NCBI GenBank assembly: GCA_029215795.1
Contig: JARDYH010000002.1
Coordinates: 43,942,001-44,006,000 of the forward strand
Reading direction: 5' to 3'
From: Anniella stebbinsi
Lineage: Eukaryota > Chordata > Lepidosauria > Squamata > Anniellidae
DNA: 64,000 nucleotides
The notes under the pieces are model-generated. The model was given only the letters and a program-made list of their open reading frames with translations. It was not told where the DNA came from and did not search any database. The translations under genes were made by a program, and so were the position numbers. Shown in pieces: positions 10,971 through 21,476 of the stretch (its first letter is position 1; every line of letters starts with the position of its first letter).

Positions 10971-12810
10971 CCAGTGATAGACAGGAAAAAGGGACAGGGC
11001 CAAAATTGCAAAACAACAACAAATGGCATCATATTTTAGCTTAAAATGCTGCCTACCACTAACTAAACCTTAGGAGAGGCATTTTCAACTTTTAGAATCG
11101 GGGAAAATGGCACAAAAACTGAGAAACTATGGGGGAAGGAGGTGGGGCCAGGGAAAATCTGGAGAACTGGATTGGAACACCAGAAGCACCAGATTTGGCA
11201 CCCACACCTGATGTTCTGCACCTCTGCCTTTCAAGTTGTGAATATAAAATGGGATAATCCCATATGAAGACCTTTAGATTAAAGGGAAATTGCATTTCCT
11301 CACCATCGCTCTGCTTCCTGTTTCTCATCTGCATTTAAAATGAGCTGAACTACGTGGGAAGAGAGCAGCGACCACATGGCCTATAATGTAAAACCTCCCA
11401 GCCCATATAGTTCAGTGGGTCAGCGCCCTCTAGTAGGAGTTTTGTAGCACAACTTCGACTGCACATGGCAGTAAGAATCGGGATAGCTGAGAAGAATCAT
11501 GTTTTCCGAGGTTTATTTTTAAACAGAATAATGGATGGAAGGAACGGGAGACACTCAGGAGGCTCGCGTCATCGTCACAACTTCTGTAACTTTGGTGAGT
11601 AGACAGTCATGAACATGCTATTAATTGCTCATTTACAGAAGCCCTTTATGCCACCTTGAGCTTCTTGGAGGAAGGGTGGGATATATAATAGGAGAAATAC
11701 AATTTGGGGAGGAATGCACAGGTGTGACATAGCATTTAATGAGGTGGTTAAGCAGCCTCGATTTGAAAACCCACGAAGCCTCTCCCACTCTAGGGAGTAT
11801 CTAGAAACAATGCATCTGTTACATAAGGTCTGGTGATGGTAGTAATGATCCGCCTGGGTTCTCCCCTGCATATTTTGTCACAGAGCTCAATGCTAAATTA
11901 TGTTATGTTATCAGCAACTGCATTTGAGGCATATTGGATTTCTTTCCTGCCCACACTAATTGCAGCTCAACATATGAGCCCTCATAAGTCGCATGCAATA
12001 TGTGCCCATTGGTATCACCACTGAAACATCAGAGGCTTTTGAGGCATATTGAAAAATTAATAACAAGGCACAGCTGTCAAGCTTGGCATATGAAATTGGT
12101 AAAAAATTAATAGAGATGTGCTCTGCAATTTACATGTTAATTATATACATGACCCACTACATGTCCAAAAGGTTGAATTGAGATTTGTTGGCATAGCTTC
12201 TTTGCTGTTGTCAGATGCAACGATTCAGAGGCAAAACTAAATGATAGGTTGGACACTATCTTAATTCTGGAAGACATCACATGTTTTGGAATGAGATCAC
12301 TTAGTTTCTGTACTCTGGACAAGTTCTGACAGAGCACATATCTGAATTCTAATGAGTCTGCAACTGAACAGATAGACAGGGAAGCAAGAAGGAAATATCT
12401 ACGTTTTTCAAAGCCTATATAAATTTGTTAACCAAAAAACTGAATAAAACAGCTAACACTTTTGTGAATAAAGTAGATTATACTTAGTAGATGCATTTTA
12501 GTCTCTGCACAGTATTCAGCTTTCAAAAATTATAAATATAACCTGAGGTTGGAAAAAAAATATTTTAGGTAATAACAGTTTGCCTATAGTTGTCTAGTAC
12601 CCTATCTAATACATAGGGATACATGGCAATACATGGCAATAAGTTTGGAAATTGATAGAAATGTTGCTTTAAAAAAACAATAGAGAAAGGAATTCAAAGC
12701 ACGTAATTCCACAAAATTTGTGGAGGTGTACCCATTTTCAGGCAAGTAAATGAAGGCTGGGGAGGGTGTTTCAGCTCCTCCCATCATAAATAGCCATTCC
12801 CTGTTTCAAG

Positions 12811-12890
12811 TAGGGTGACCATATGAAAAGAAGGACAGGGCTCCTGTAAAAGTTGTGTAGAAAAGGGAATTTCAGCAGGTGTCATTTGTA
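12811..12890 (+). mobile_element. hAT MITE, solitary left end (GTGACCATATGAAAAG subfamily)
   Basis: It starts TAGGGTGACCATATGAAAAG, then GGACAGGGCTCCTG and AAAAGGGAATTTCAGCAGG, then stops. It matches the left arm of 63512-63814; the right arm is missing. Confidence 0.7.
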
Positions 12891-14916
12891 TAGAGATAGA
12901 GTAAAATCTACATCTTCAGTTAATGTATATTTTAGCCCTCAGGAGGGGGCAAAGTTACACCCAGTTTTGGGGTAACCTGGAATTGTGCCGAGATAAGCAC
13001 CCTAGTTCACATATATTTCTAGTCTAGTTTCCCACACTTTCCAAATGCATGGCACCAGCTCGACATAGTTCTGCTCATCTGCATAGGGTGCAAACTATGG
13101 AAAAGATATAGTCACCCCTTTCTCAGGAGTAGTGAAGCCCACATGTCATAGCCTGCAGTGAGAGTTCAAGTAATTTAACCACTTCAACAATGTTTCTTAG
13201 TAATACAGAAAAACAAGATCTTTATTGGGGAGAAAGTTTAGGCACCAGTAGGCGTTGTTGAGAGCCCTATGCTGAACTTATATTACCCATAAGCTATATC
13301 TTTGCTGCAGTATTAGACAGGTGCTCAGAAGGTGGTTTGAGGCAGCCAACATAAATTGGTCATTTCCAAAATGATTCCCTGAGAAGCTTTGACAGCCATG
13401 ACTTGGTCCTCACCTGTGTCGTCCTGAGTGTACTCATTCTGAATTGATGAACGCTCTTTGAGCATGAATGTCATTAAAGCTTGGTTCACACTGACAGTGT
13501 GGACAATCAGTGAAAGCAATTTACAGTTGATTCTGATATTGGAATTCTGATGTTCAAGTACCTGTGGTTATGTTCACTTGGCATAAATCATGTACATCAC
13601 TTTTGTAAATGAAACGTTCTGTCAGTAGCTAGCAGAGAGTAGTGGGATCCAATCAAAGCATAGTCGCTCTATTAGTCAAGGCTATGTGTGTTGGAATGTT
13701 TTATTTGTAGAAGTGATTGCATATCCCCTCTCACACAATTGGCATAATACTACACAAAACTGATTTCAGATTACATTTCACATGCACAGAGTTAGCGTAA
13801 TGTGAGGATTTCTCATTCAGTATCAGTTTTCTGAGTACTAGAGAACAGTGGGTGAAAATATTGTGTTGTAGGATATTTGTTCTTGGGAAAAAGTACTGCA
13901 CAAATCCCAAAATCAAAATATTGGCAGGAGAGATGGATGTAAAATTTGCTCCTTCAGTTTCTTTTCATGGATTTGCTTAATTCACATCTTGCAATTGGAA
14001 ATCCATATAGTTTTCAGCTTGTGATGTGTTATACAAAACAAAACGAATGTGTTCTACAAAATGCACACACTTGAAAAATGCGCAAGGAAAAATGCATGCA
14101 TTTCCAAAATGCGCATGAACACACATTAGTCAACATATACATTTTAAAATGCACACAAAAATGATGCATATGAACTTCCATGTGGGTTTTTTTAAAAACA
14201 AAAACAGAGCAGAATAAGCTTGATTTCAAAACCAGACAATCTCAGCAAAACTGAGATTGACAGACTTTTCCATCCCAAATTGGTAGTGAAATGGGACTGC
14301 ACCTGTCCACCAGGAGGCTGAAGCTAGATTGACTGTATTCCCAGTGCTGAGACAACACTATTCCTATAGGCTTTTTATTTAAATTAACAAGTCAAGGTAG
14401 GACAAACTTGTATACAATCCTTCCCTGACTGTGAGGAGCAGTAGCAGGAATTGGAGACACCCCTACCTACTGCACAAAATAGGTGCATTCAATGCTTTCG
14501 AAAGCTTTCTAGGCCCTATCCCTTTTCAGTAGAGGTGCAAAGTGAAATGGGGCAAAATTCAGGAAGTTTCTTGACAGTGCCACCTTATACATGCCTATTC
14601 AAAAGTAAGACTCACTGAGTGTGCAGAATGCAAGTGGAGGACTCTGTGACTCCTGCTCCGGCTGTAGTCCCCCACCATTTCCATGCACATCACCAATTGT
14701 GTGGAATGCTTAATACATGGTGGGCTTCCGCAAATGACAAGGCATTATGTTTTTCCATTGGAGCACAGGGCAGAGAGAAGTTGATACTGCCAGCGTGGAG
14801 AAAAGAAGAATGTTGTGAAGAGGCCCTTCACCTGTTTAATTTCAAAGTAATAAGAGAAAGTGTGTATGGGGGAGACATCTAATTCATATTTTAATAGAGG
14901 TGTTCCTAACAAGTTA

Positions 14917-15660
14917 TAAAAAAGGAAGAGAAGCAGGTTCTCAGAATGCTAAGATACTTTATTGTTCACACCCAACACGTTTCGGCCTATGTTGTTTTTT
15001 TAAGGCCTTCTTCAGGGGGTTAGTAAGAGACATTTGCAGAAAACTCTTAGCAGGATGATAGCCTCCTATGAGATTTACTGGTGACTGAGGAAGTGATATT
15101 CAGTCGCCAGTGAATATCATAGGAGACTATCATCCTGCTAAGTGTTTTCTGCAAACATCTCTTACCATAGGGTGACCAGATTATGACAATCAAAATCCCG
15201 GACCCCCCCCGCCACCCCCCCAAACAAACCCCCCACCGTGCGCCCGCACCGCCCCCCCCGCGCCGCGCCGTGCTGCGCCGCCCCGCGCTCCTTACCTGGG
15301 TGTCCGCTTCCCTCCGGTGCTCAGAATCTACTGAGAAACAGGCTTCCTGGCCTGTCTCTCAGTACGTGCCGGGTGATGACGTCATCACCCGGCGCGCTAC
15401 TGAGGGACAGGCCGCGAAGCCTGTTTCTCAGTATATTCCGAGCACCGAGGGAAGCGGACGCCCCAACAGGTAAGTGCCTCGCGCTGCCCGCCTCCCGCCA
15501 GCATCGCGTGACCCCCCGCCACCCCGGTTTTCCCCCGCTGCCCCCCGATTGCCCCGGATCGGCCTAGGTTTCCAGGTTAGGACCGGGAAACCCCGGGCCA
15601 TCTGGACACCCTATCTCACCAAGTATCTTAGCATTCTGAGAATCTGCTTCTCTTCCTTTT
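14917..15660. mobile_element. Foldback element split by a GC-rich hAT insertion
   Basis: Left arm: AAAAAGGAAGAGAAGCAG, then CTCAGAATGCTAAGATACTT. The right arm repeats this inverted at 15622-15665. An inner pair (GAGACATTTGCAGAAAA-CT-AGCAGGATGATAG and its inverse, 15028-15165) straddles the centre. The left arm also holds AACACGTTTCGGCC and GGCCTTCTTCAGGGG. The 15168-15613 element interrupts the right arm, so the original element was about 300 bp. Confidence 0.75.
15168..15613 (-). mobile_element. GC-rich hAT foldback 'A' carrying the CRE-palindrome module
   Basis: Termini are TAGGGTGACCAGAT and ATCTGGACACCCTA. Flanks TCTTACCA (15160-15167) and TCTCACCA (15614-15621) match at 7 of 8, so this is a hAT insertion. 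The centre is the perfect 20-bp palindrome GGGTGATGACGTCATCACCC (15371-15390), which contains the CRE octamer TGACGTCA. Each arm has a hairpin (CTGAGAAACAGG / CCTGTCTCTCAG on the left) and ends in an outward splice donor: minus-strand CAG|GTAAG with GT at 15295-15294, and plus-strand CAG|GTAAGT with GT at 15470-15471. The C-rich left edge matches, inverted, the G-rich right edge of element B, so A lies in the opposite orientation. The overlapping 96- and 109-residue open frames are not genes. Confidence 0.85.
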
Positions 15661-16313
15661 TTCACCCTGAGTGGATGCCCTCCTCCTTTTGGTTTTTCCT
15701 AACTAGTTATAACAAATTTTAGGGTGAATTAATCCTGTGCTTTCAACCTAAATGGTAGAAAACCATCACTTTTAAATCCAGCATATCCATTAATAAAGGT
15801 CCCAGGAAAGACTTCCCGTTGAATTAAATAATATGACTAAGAGCACTTGTCTTGGCCTAGTATTAAAAGGGGTTGAAAAGGAGGATATAGGAAACCTATT
15901 AGCATAAATATCTGCTTTTTAACAACCTTTTTCATCTTCAGACGTCATTAACCAAATGAACTGCTGACAACATCAAGACGAAGCTTTGAGCCCTATGGCA
16001 AATCAGGTTGCATTCCATTTTCTCATACCCCTAAATGTAGAGGAAAGAGTTCAGCTGATCTTTATTTTTTAATGAATTAAAATAAAAAATTAAGTGTACG
16101 TTTTTTTCAGCAGCACTTTTGTAAAACACACACACACCACAGAGAAAATGAGAAAAGAAAATCTTTCTGTTCCCCTCTGCCACTGTTCCAGAACTGAGCA
16201 GTACCCTAATGCAGTTCTGAACTGCCCCCAAATCAGGGGCAAGATCAGTCATTTGCATGATGGGGCAGTTGCTGATGCTTGCTCTGAGTATTCCATTAAA
16301 AAAAAAAGTTACA

Positions 16314-16388
16314 GCCCAGCCATATTGATTTCCCACAATTCCCCTTACAAAGCATCGCTCAGAGCCATTGTGGGAAATCAAAATGGCT
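16314..16388. repeat. Hairpin (CCATATTGATTTCCCACAAT)
   Basis: The arms CCAT-TTGATTTCCCACAAT and ATTGTGGGAAATCAAAATGG pair almost perfectly around a loop of about 30 bp. It is probably part of a MITE; the surroundings (16140-16450) resemble degraded repeat sequence with no clear ends. Confidence 0.6.
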
Positions 16389-16693
16389 GTTAGGTTCTGC
16401 CACCCAGTTCTGCTTATAAAGGTTCTCAGACACTGATTCCGGCCACCACCAGGTAAGCCCAAAGGATCCCCACCAACAGAGGAGGGGCCCCACCAGAGCT
16501 CACTTTGCTCAAGGCCCCATCAAACCTGGAATGACCCATGTCCAAGATATTTAGAGAACTGGAACAAAATAGCCTGGAAATTTCAATCAAAAAGTCTATA
16601 CAATTTTAGCAGCATAACTGCGCAGAGGATAGCAACTGCTTGAAGGTGAAGACTTAAGGGGTCAGGAGACAAAGGTACAATGTTGAAACTTAC

Positions 16694-16822
16694 TGTGCTG
16701 GCAGTGAATTCCATTAAATCCTTTTGGACATTTACAGACATAGCCTATGAACGTGTCTCCTCTATACGCTTCACTAATTTCACATGTTCCACCATGATGG
16801 CAGGGGTTAGGAATGCAGGGCC
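16694..16822 (-). CDS. EDIL3: EDIL3 exon encoding EGF-like domain 2 with RGD motif
   Basis: A complete 129-nt exon on the minus strand. The acceptor is CTTTCTTACCTTTCAG (AG at 16823-16824) and the donor A|GTAAGT (GT at 16693-16692). It encodes [28 protein letters not shown] and [14 protein letters not shown], a full six-cysteine EGF module. CHHGGTC fits the O-fucosylation consensus. The RGD at 16755-16763 sits in the long loop between cysteines 3 and 4 and is the integrin alpha-v binding site known for EDIL3/DEL1. Both ends are phase 1 and the length is a multiple of three, so skipping would keep the frame. I see only a few differences from the mammalian domain I remember. Confidence 0.97.
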
Positions 16823-16904
16823 CTGAAAGGTAAGAAAGAAAGAAAATGACAGATCGGATATTTGAAAATTATATGCTCCACTGGCTCCATTTCACTTCAT
16901 GTTG

Positions 16905-17025
16905 TGGTAGCGAATTCCATGGTTTGACTGTGTGCTGTGTGAAGACGTCCTTCCTTTTATCTGTCCTGAATCTCCCACAATCAGCTTCATGGGATGACTC
17001 CGGGCTCTAGTATTTTGAGAGAGGG
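16905..17025 (-). mobile_element. CR1 LINE 3' fragment
   Basis: It contains GAATTCCATGGTTTGACTG, GTGTGAAGACGTCCTTCC and TTTTATCTGTCCTGAATCTC, an order typical of the CR1 3' region read in antisense. Sense orientation is therefore minus, the same as EDIL3. No ends are visible. Confidence 0.6.
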
Positions 17026-17775
17026 AGAACAATGGAAGGAGTAGCAGCAAACTTGATGGCTACTAGTCCTGATGGCTATGATACCTCCAGTATCATGCCT
17101 ATGTGCTCCAGCTGCTGGGGAATATGGAATGGAGGGAAGATTCTGTTGCATGCATGTTCTGCTTGTGGGTTTCCATTGCGCTTCCAATTTATCAAACAAC
17201 AACAACAACAACTTTTCCCGGCTTCAGATATTATTTGCATGGAAATAAGGTATGATTGGATGCCAATTTTTCACAGGTGTGTTCATGGACCATCAGTTTT
17301 CCCATCCACAATTTGATATTAGATAATGACTTCACAAAAGTATGGGCATTTTTTTAGCAGATTTTTTACCTTAAATGTTCTGCCTACACAGAATTGGCAG
17401 TCAATAGTCTTAGTATTTAAAAAGTGATTACATGCTTGAAAACATCTGAAGTGAGCTCTTCACAATTGCTTATAAATTCTTCTCTGCAATAAAGTACCAA
17501 TCCTCATTCCTTGGAATGCAATAGTAATTTTAAAAAAATAATTATTTGTCCACTTAAAATCTCATTCAGAATTCAATTTTGTTACAAATGCATTTTTAGA
17601 GAAATAACTAAAAGAAAGTACTTATGGAGAAGGGCGACTAACTCCTAATGGGAAATTTGTCACATTACAATTATTACCAGAATTTAATAATAAAAAAATA
17701 TTTATTTTAGTACCAAGAAGAAATGTACGACTTGAATTCCATCTGTGACATTCATATAATGTACAACTGTGGAAT

Positions 17776-17803
17776 TATTATTATTATTATTATTAATTAT
17801 TAT
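17776..17803. repeat. (TTA)n simple repeat
   Basis: About seven ATT units at the start of an AT-rich run. Confidence 0.85.
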
Positions 17804-18566
17804 TTTTAAAAACCCAAAAAATCTTTTTCTCCGAATTAGAATTCCATACTAGCAACAGCTGCCTCCTCCTGTTCAATGCTAGAGAATGTTTTTTGTGGGG
17901 CTTTTTTCATGCAATCCCTCATTTTAGGAGGTAGCCCAGTGGTGGAAGCGGGCAGGAATTGATAGGCGGCAGCAGCCAGTGTGGCACCAGCTGCTACATG
18001 GCAATAAAATGGGCAGAAAAATCTCACTTGAACCTTTAAACCCAAGATAATCCCCAGCCTTTTCTCTTCATGATTATAGAGCTTTCATTCATATTTATAT
18101 CATTAAGGATGTTTCATTAACATTTTTTTAGATTGTGGTTCCAAATTTACATTATTTTCCTGATTGAAGCTCAAAAGATGAGCAAGGTGTTTGGAGACCG
18201 CCCAACAATAACCCCCCTGCCACTTCCTCTCCTACCAATGCTCTTGAGATATGGTAGACCTCAAGTTCATTATTAGTTTAAGTTAATAAAAGGTCTTCCT
18301 TTCATTGCTGGTGCTGGGTTGACTCAGGAATCTGCCTCCGGATCGTACAATCCTACACATGTCTACTGAATTCAATGGGATTTAGCTTTCGAGAAAAATC
18401 CAAATCACTCAGAAATGCTGGCTGGATAGAGTTAGGTTAGGGTAGAGATACCTCTCTACAGGTAGAGGTCTTAGTGATGAAGAAAACTCAACAGGTATAG
18501 ATCTACTGCTGGTGGTGTTTTTGACAGTGAAATGGAGGTGTTTCAGGGGTGGGGCAGAGGCAGACT

Positions 18567-19435
18567 TAGAATCATAGAATAGTAGAGTTGGAAGGGGCCT
18601 ATATGATCTAGTCCCCACAATGTACCCCCGTAAAAATTTTGAGGTTCCGAGATTTTCTCTGCTGATATGTGATCTTGAAGTATTGGATTAATATAATAAT
18701 TTGGGTAGACATTGTGATTCTTGTGCGAAACTTTTTTAGGCGCTATTTTCAAAAAGGCAGACAGTTTTCTTTAGGTCTAGTTTTCGTCAACCACAGAAGT
18801 TACTATCTTGTGTTTGGTATCACAATATAGGTTTTCAGGGTAAAGGAGTTCAAAGAATATGTTATTTTAATTGTTGGAGGATTCCTTCCACCATTTTCCA
18901 AGTTGGCGCTGAAATGTTGTCTCATTTTCTCATTTACTTGACAAATGAACTTCAAACTATAGTTTTTTTGGGGTCAAGGAGGTCAACATGGTATTAATGT
19001 CGATGGAAAGGTTGTCCTTCCACCATTTTTTCATGATGTATGCTAAAAAATTATGGTTTATTACATCATTAATTAAAAAAGGAATGGAATTTGAGTATGT
19101 CTTGAGGTATTGTGTTAATCCAATACCTCAAGATCACATATCAGCAAAGAAAATCTCTGGACCTCAAAATTTTATGGGGGTATATTGTGGGGATGGGATT
19201 ATATAAGGCCATCGAGTCCTACCCCCTGCTCAATGCAGGAATCCACCTTAAAGCATCCCTGACAGATGGTTGTCCAGCTGCCTCTTGAATGCCTCTAGTG
19301 TGGGAGAGCCCACAACCTCCCTAGGTAATTGGTTCTATTGTTGTAGTGCTCTAACAATCAGGAAGTTTTTCCTGATGTCCAGCTGGAATCTAGCTTCCTG
19401 TAACTTGAGCCCATTATTCCGTGTCCTGCTTTGGA
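18567..19435 (-). mobile_element. CR1 LINE 3' end, split by a DNA transposon
   Basis: At the plus-strand left is AGAATCATAGAAT-AGAGTTGGAAGGGGCC, the inverted CR1 3' terminus. After the insertion it continues TATAAGGCCATCGAGTCC, CTGCTCAATGCAGGAATCC, CTGCCTCTTGAATGCCTC and GGAAGTTTTTCCTGATGTCC. Joining 18603 to 19206 restores a continuous CR1 sequence. No coding frame is left. Confidence 0.85.
18604..19201. mobile_element. Tc1/mariner-like MITE with long TIRs inserted in CR1
   Basis: The 598-bp element has inverted ends of about 85 bp. Both contain CCCCACAAT-TACCCCC, AAAATTTTGAGGT, AGATTTTCT and GCTGATATGTGATCTTGA. It is flanked by TATA on both sides (18600-18603 and 19202-19205), so the target duplication is TA or TATA. 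The right arm contains a further small hairpin (TTGAGGTATTG / CAATACCTCAA). There is no transposase; the mirrored open frames in the two arms arise because the arms are inverted copies. Confidence 0.85.
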
Positions 19436-20114
19436 TTCATTAGATCCAACAAACCTTTATTCCCATGAGAGGCCCCAGGATGTGGCTCCTCTGCTGGCAG
19501 AGTTAAGCCCCCGAAACCAACGGGAGAGTTTTTGTTTTTAAAGGATCACCAGAATTAAAACAACAACTAGAGTGGTGTGCAAATGGCCCCAACACCTCTC
19601 TCCGTTCTATCTGCAGGCAGGGACGTTAGGAGGATGATTTCACTGAGAGCATTTCTACACGAGGAGAAAATCCTGTAACTGCACTGCAGCTTTCTGGCTT
19701 CTGTTTTCATTTGACAATCATGACGTACTCCCGTTACACACACTTCCCTCCCCCTCCCCTTTCTCCCTTTCAACCAGGAGTTCTATATGTTTCATTTATA
19801 CAGCCACAAGATGGTGCCAGTCTGTCTTGTGCTTATGCTGCTTGTTTTGATGGATTTCGTCTTTACATGCTGAAATGGAAAGGGGATCTGTTTGTTACAT
19901 TTTTTTTTTCCATTTTCAGTTATCGCACAGAAATCATGATACAGGCACTGGAGGATTGCTACATCATGAAAATGACCAGAAAACTTCTTATTGGAGGACA
20001 ACATCACATGATCACATCGGCATTCCAGGAAGTGTTGCCAGGCTGAAAGTGTCTGTGGAAAGAGCCCCACATCACTCTTCAGTGGTTAAAAAAAAAAACA
20101 GGCCCAGAATTTAT

Positions 20115-20230
20115 GTATTTATTTATTGACTTATTTCATTTCTTTTCATTTCTAAACCGCCGAATAACCGAAGCTTTCTGGGTGACTCACAAAAAATTAA
20201 ACCATCAGGTACAGCGTAAAATAAATCTTG
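20115..20230 (-). mobile_element. L2-like LINE 3' tail, antisense
   Basis: On the plus strand TATTTATTTATTGACTTATT precedes AAACCGCC-AATAACCGAAGC-TTCTGGGTG. This is the inverse of the 'cgcccagaaagcttcggtta...' tail also seen on the plus strand at 25255-25300. Confidence 0.7.
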
Positions 20231-20274
20231 GCTACCTCCTACATTTAATAAGTTAAATTAAGCAAGAAAAGTAA

Positions 20275-20390
20275 ATGATAGCTCCAGGCTTTGGAGGGGC
20301 CTTGGTCAAGACACTGTGAACTTGCCGCCTTCCTCAGTGAGTCTACCTTCTTGCCACCATTGTCATCAGCTGGACACGCCTACTCTTGAT
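20275..20390 (+). mobile_element. hAT-like MITE family 'CAGTGCCGGCTCC', fragment
   Basis: GGAGGGGCCTTGGTCAAGAC, CCTCAGTGAGTCTACCTTCT and GCCACCATTGTCA-CAGCTG match the first third of the 63105-63425 copy. The remainder is absent. Confidence 0.55.
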
Positions 20391-20549
20391 GCCAGTCCTG
20401 CAGCCAACCAACCATATTAAACAGACAATTGCATGGGTTATACAACATGCAGTTGTATAATTGCATCTATATCTGCTCCTAGTCTGTTTAGTTACACCAG
20501 TCCTGAGACTTTTTTGAGTGTGCAATGCAGAGCAAGTGCCACGTATCTA

Positions 20550-20765
20550 GGAGCCAAACTACATGCCACACTAATCACACAGCATGCAGCTGAGGCTTGT
20601 CTTCTTCTTTTACTCTAGTGTAAGCATGCACCGCCCTGATCCATATTGCACTCCATGAGGGAATGTTAAACCTCCCCCCAATACCTCCTACTGGAGGGTT
20701 TTCTTTTAATCCTCCATTAAAGTTATTGGTGCACTAATAGGGCCCGCACACTCACACTAGAGTAA
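20550..20765. repeat. Dispersed repeat shared with 42068-42312
   Basis: Both copies contain GCCAAACTACA, ACA-AATCACA-AGCAT-AGCT, CTAGTGTAA and later TTAAACCT-CC and GTGCACT/GTGCCAA blocks in the same order. Class unknown; no ends found. Confidence 0.5.
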
Positions 20766-20809
<44 letters not shown>

Positions 20810-20810
20810 A
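20764..20810. repeat. (AAT)n microsatellite
   Basis: About 14 uninterrupted AAT units. Confidence 0.95.
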
Positions 20811-20933
20811 AGCTTCAGGTACATTCTAAGCAATTACCATACCATGTAGTTTGATCCCAAGTGACCTACATTTCATTCCAGCAAACAAAATAACTGCAGA
20901 CCTGAGGCCCCTTGCAGCCTCATGAATCTCTTA

Positions 20934-21476
20934 GGGCTCATCTACACCTGCAGGCCTTCTGGGGACGGGGGAGATGATCACACATTTTTCTGCTTCCAGG
21001 ATCATCCCTCAGGGTGCAAACGAAAGAGGACCATTCTGGGGGTAATTTTTATTATTATTTTAAGAAGAGGAAGATTGCCCGGCGTTAATCCTGCATGAAG
21101 GTAGGACTTCCAAAACCAAGAAAACCCGAAACAACTCAGCAGTTGAAGACGCCGACAGCTGTCCAGGGGACGGCAAAAATGCTCTTCCCCTCACCCCTAA
21201 TACCCATTCCCTCTCCCCTCTGCCTCCCTGGCCTGTTTGATCATCCCTGCTACTTGTGGTGAAGAGGGAAGACCCCGTGAGGGGCGCCCACACTACTCAT
21301 GGACCTCGGGATCCTCCCGAGACATGGGGAAAAATCAGGACAAGTGGAATCCCAGATATCCCGGGCAAATGGAGAGGTTGTCCCCGATTTGCCCCAGGAT
21401 CCGCTGTGTGCCATTTGAATGCTCAGGGACGACCACGTGACCAGCCTGGGATAAATGGCCACTGTAGACATGGCCC
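20934..21476. mobile_element. DNA transposon (MITE), TCTACA ends
   Basis: The left end GGGCTCATCTACACC and right end CTGTAGACATGGCCC are imperfect inverted repeats. The left end follows TTA, but no clean duplication is present at the right. The right half is shared with 5484-6061 (CATGG-GAAAAATC, CCCAGATATCCCGGG, TTTGAATGCTCAGGGACGACC). The 124-residue frame on the minus strand is not a gene. Confidence 0.65.

Larger units (their letters stand above)
89..16693 (-). other. EDIL3: EDIL3 intron between the EGF2 and EGF3 exons (16.6 kb)
   Basis: The donor is GTAAGT at 16688-16693 and the acceptor AG is at 89-90, both on the minus strand. The intron contains hAT MITEs, LINE tails, a foldback with a GC-rich hAT insert and simple repeats, listed separately. 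I see nothing specific in 91-966, 1643-2690, 3250-3930, 6070-6980, 7115-8520, 9540-10170, 10980-12810, 12895-14900 and 15665-16310 beyond AT-rich intronic sequence and weak repeat scraps. Open frames in these stretches are short, lack homology I recognise and are treated as chance. Confidence 0.9.
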
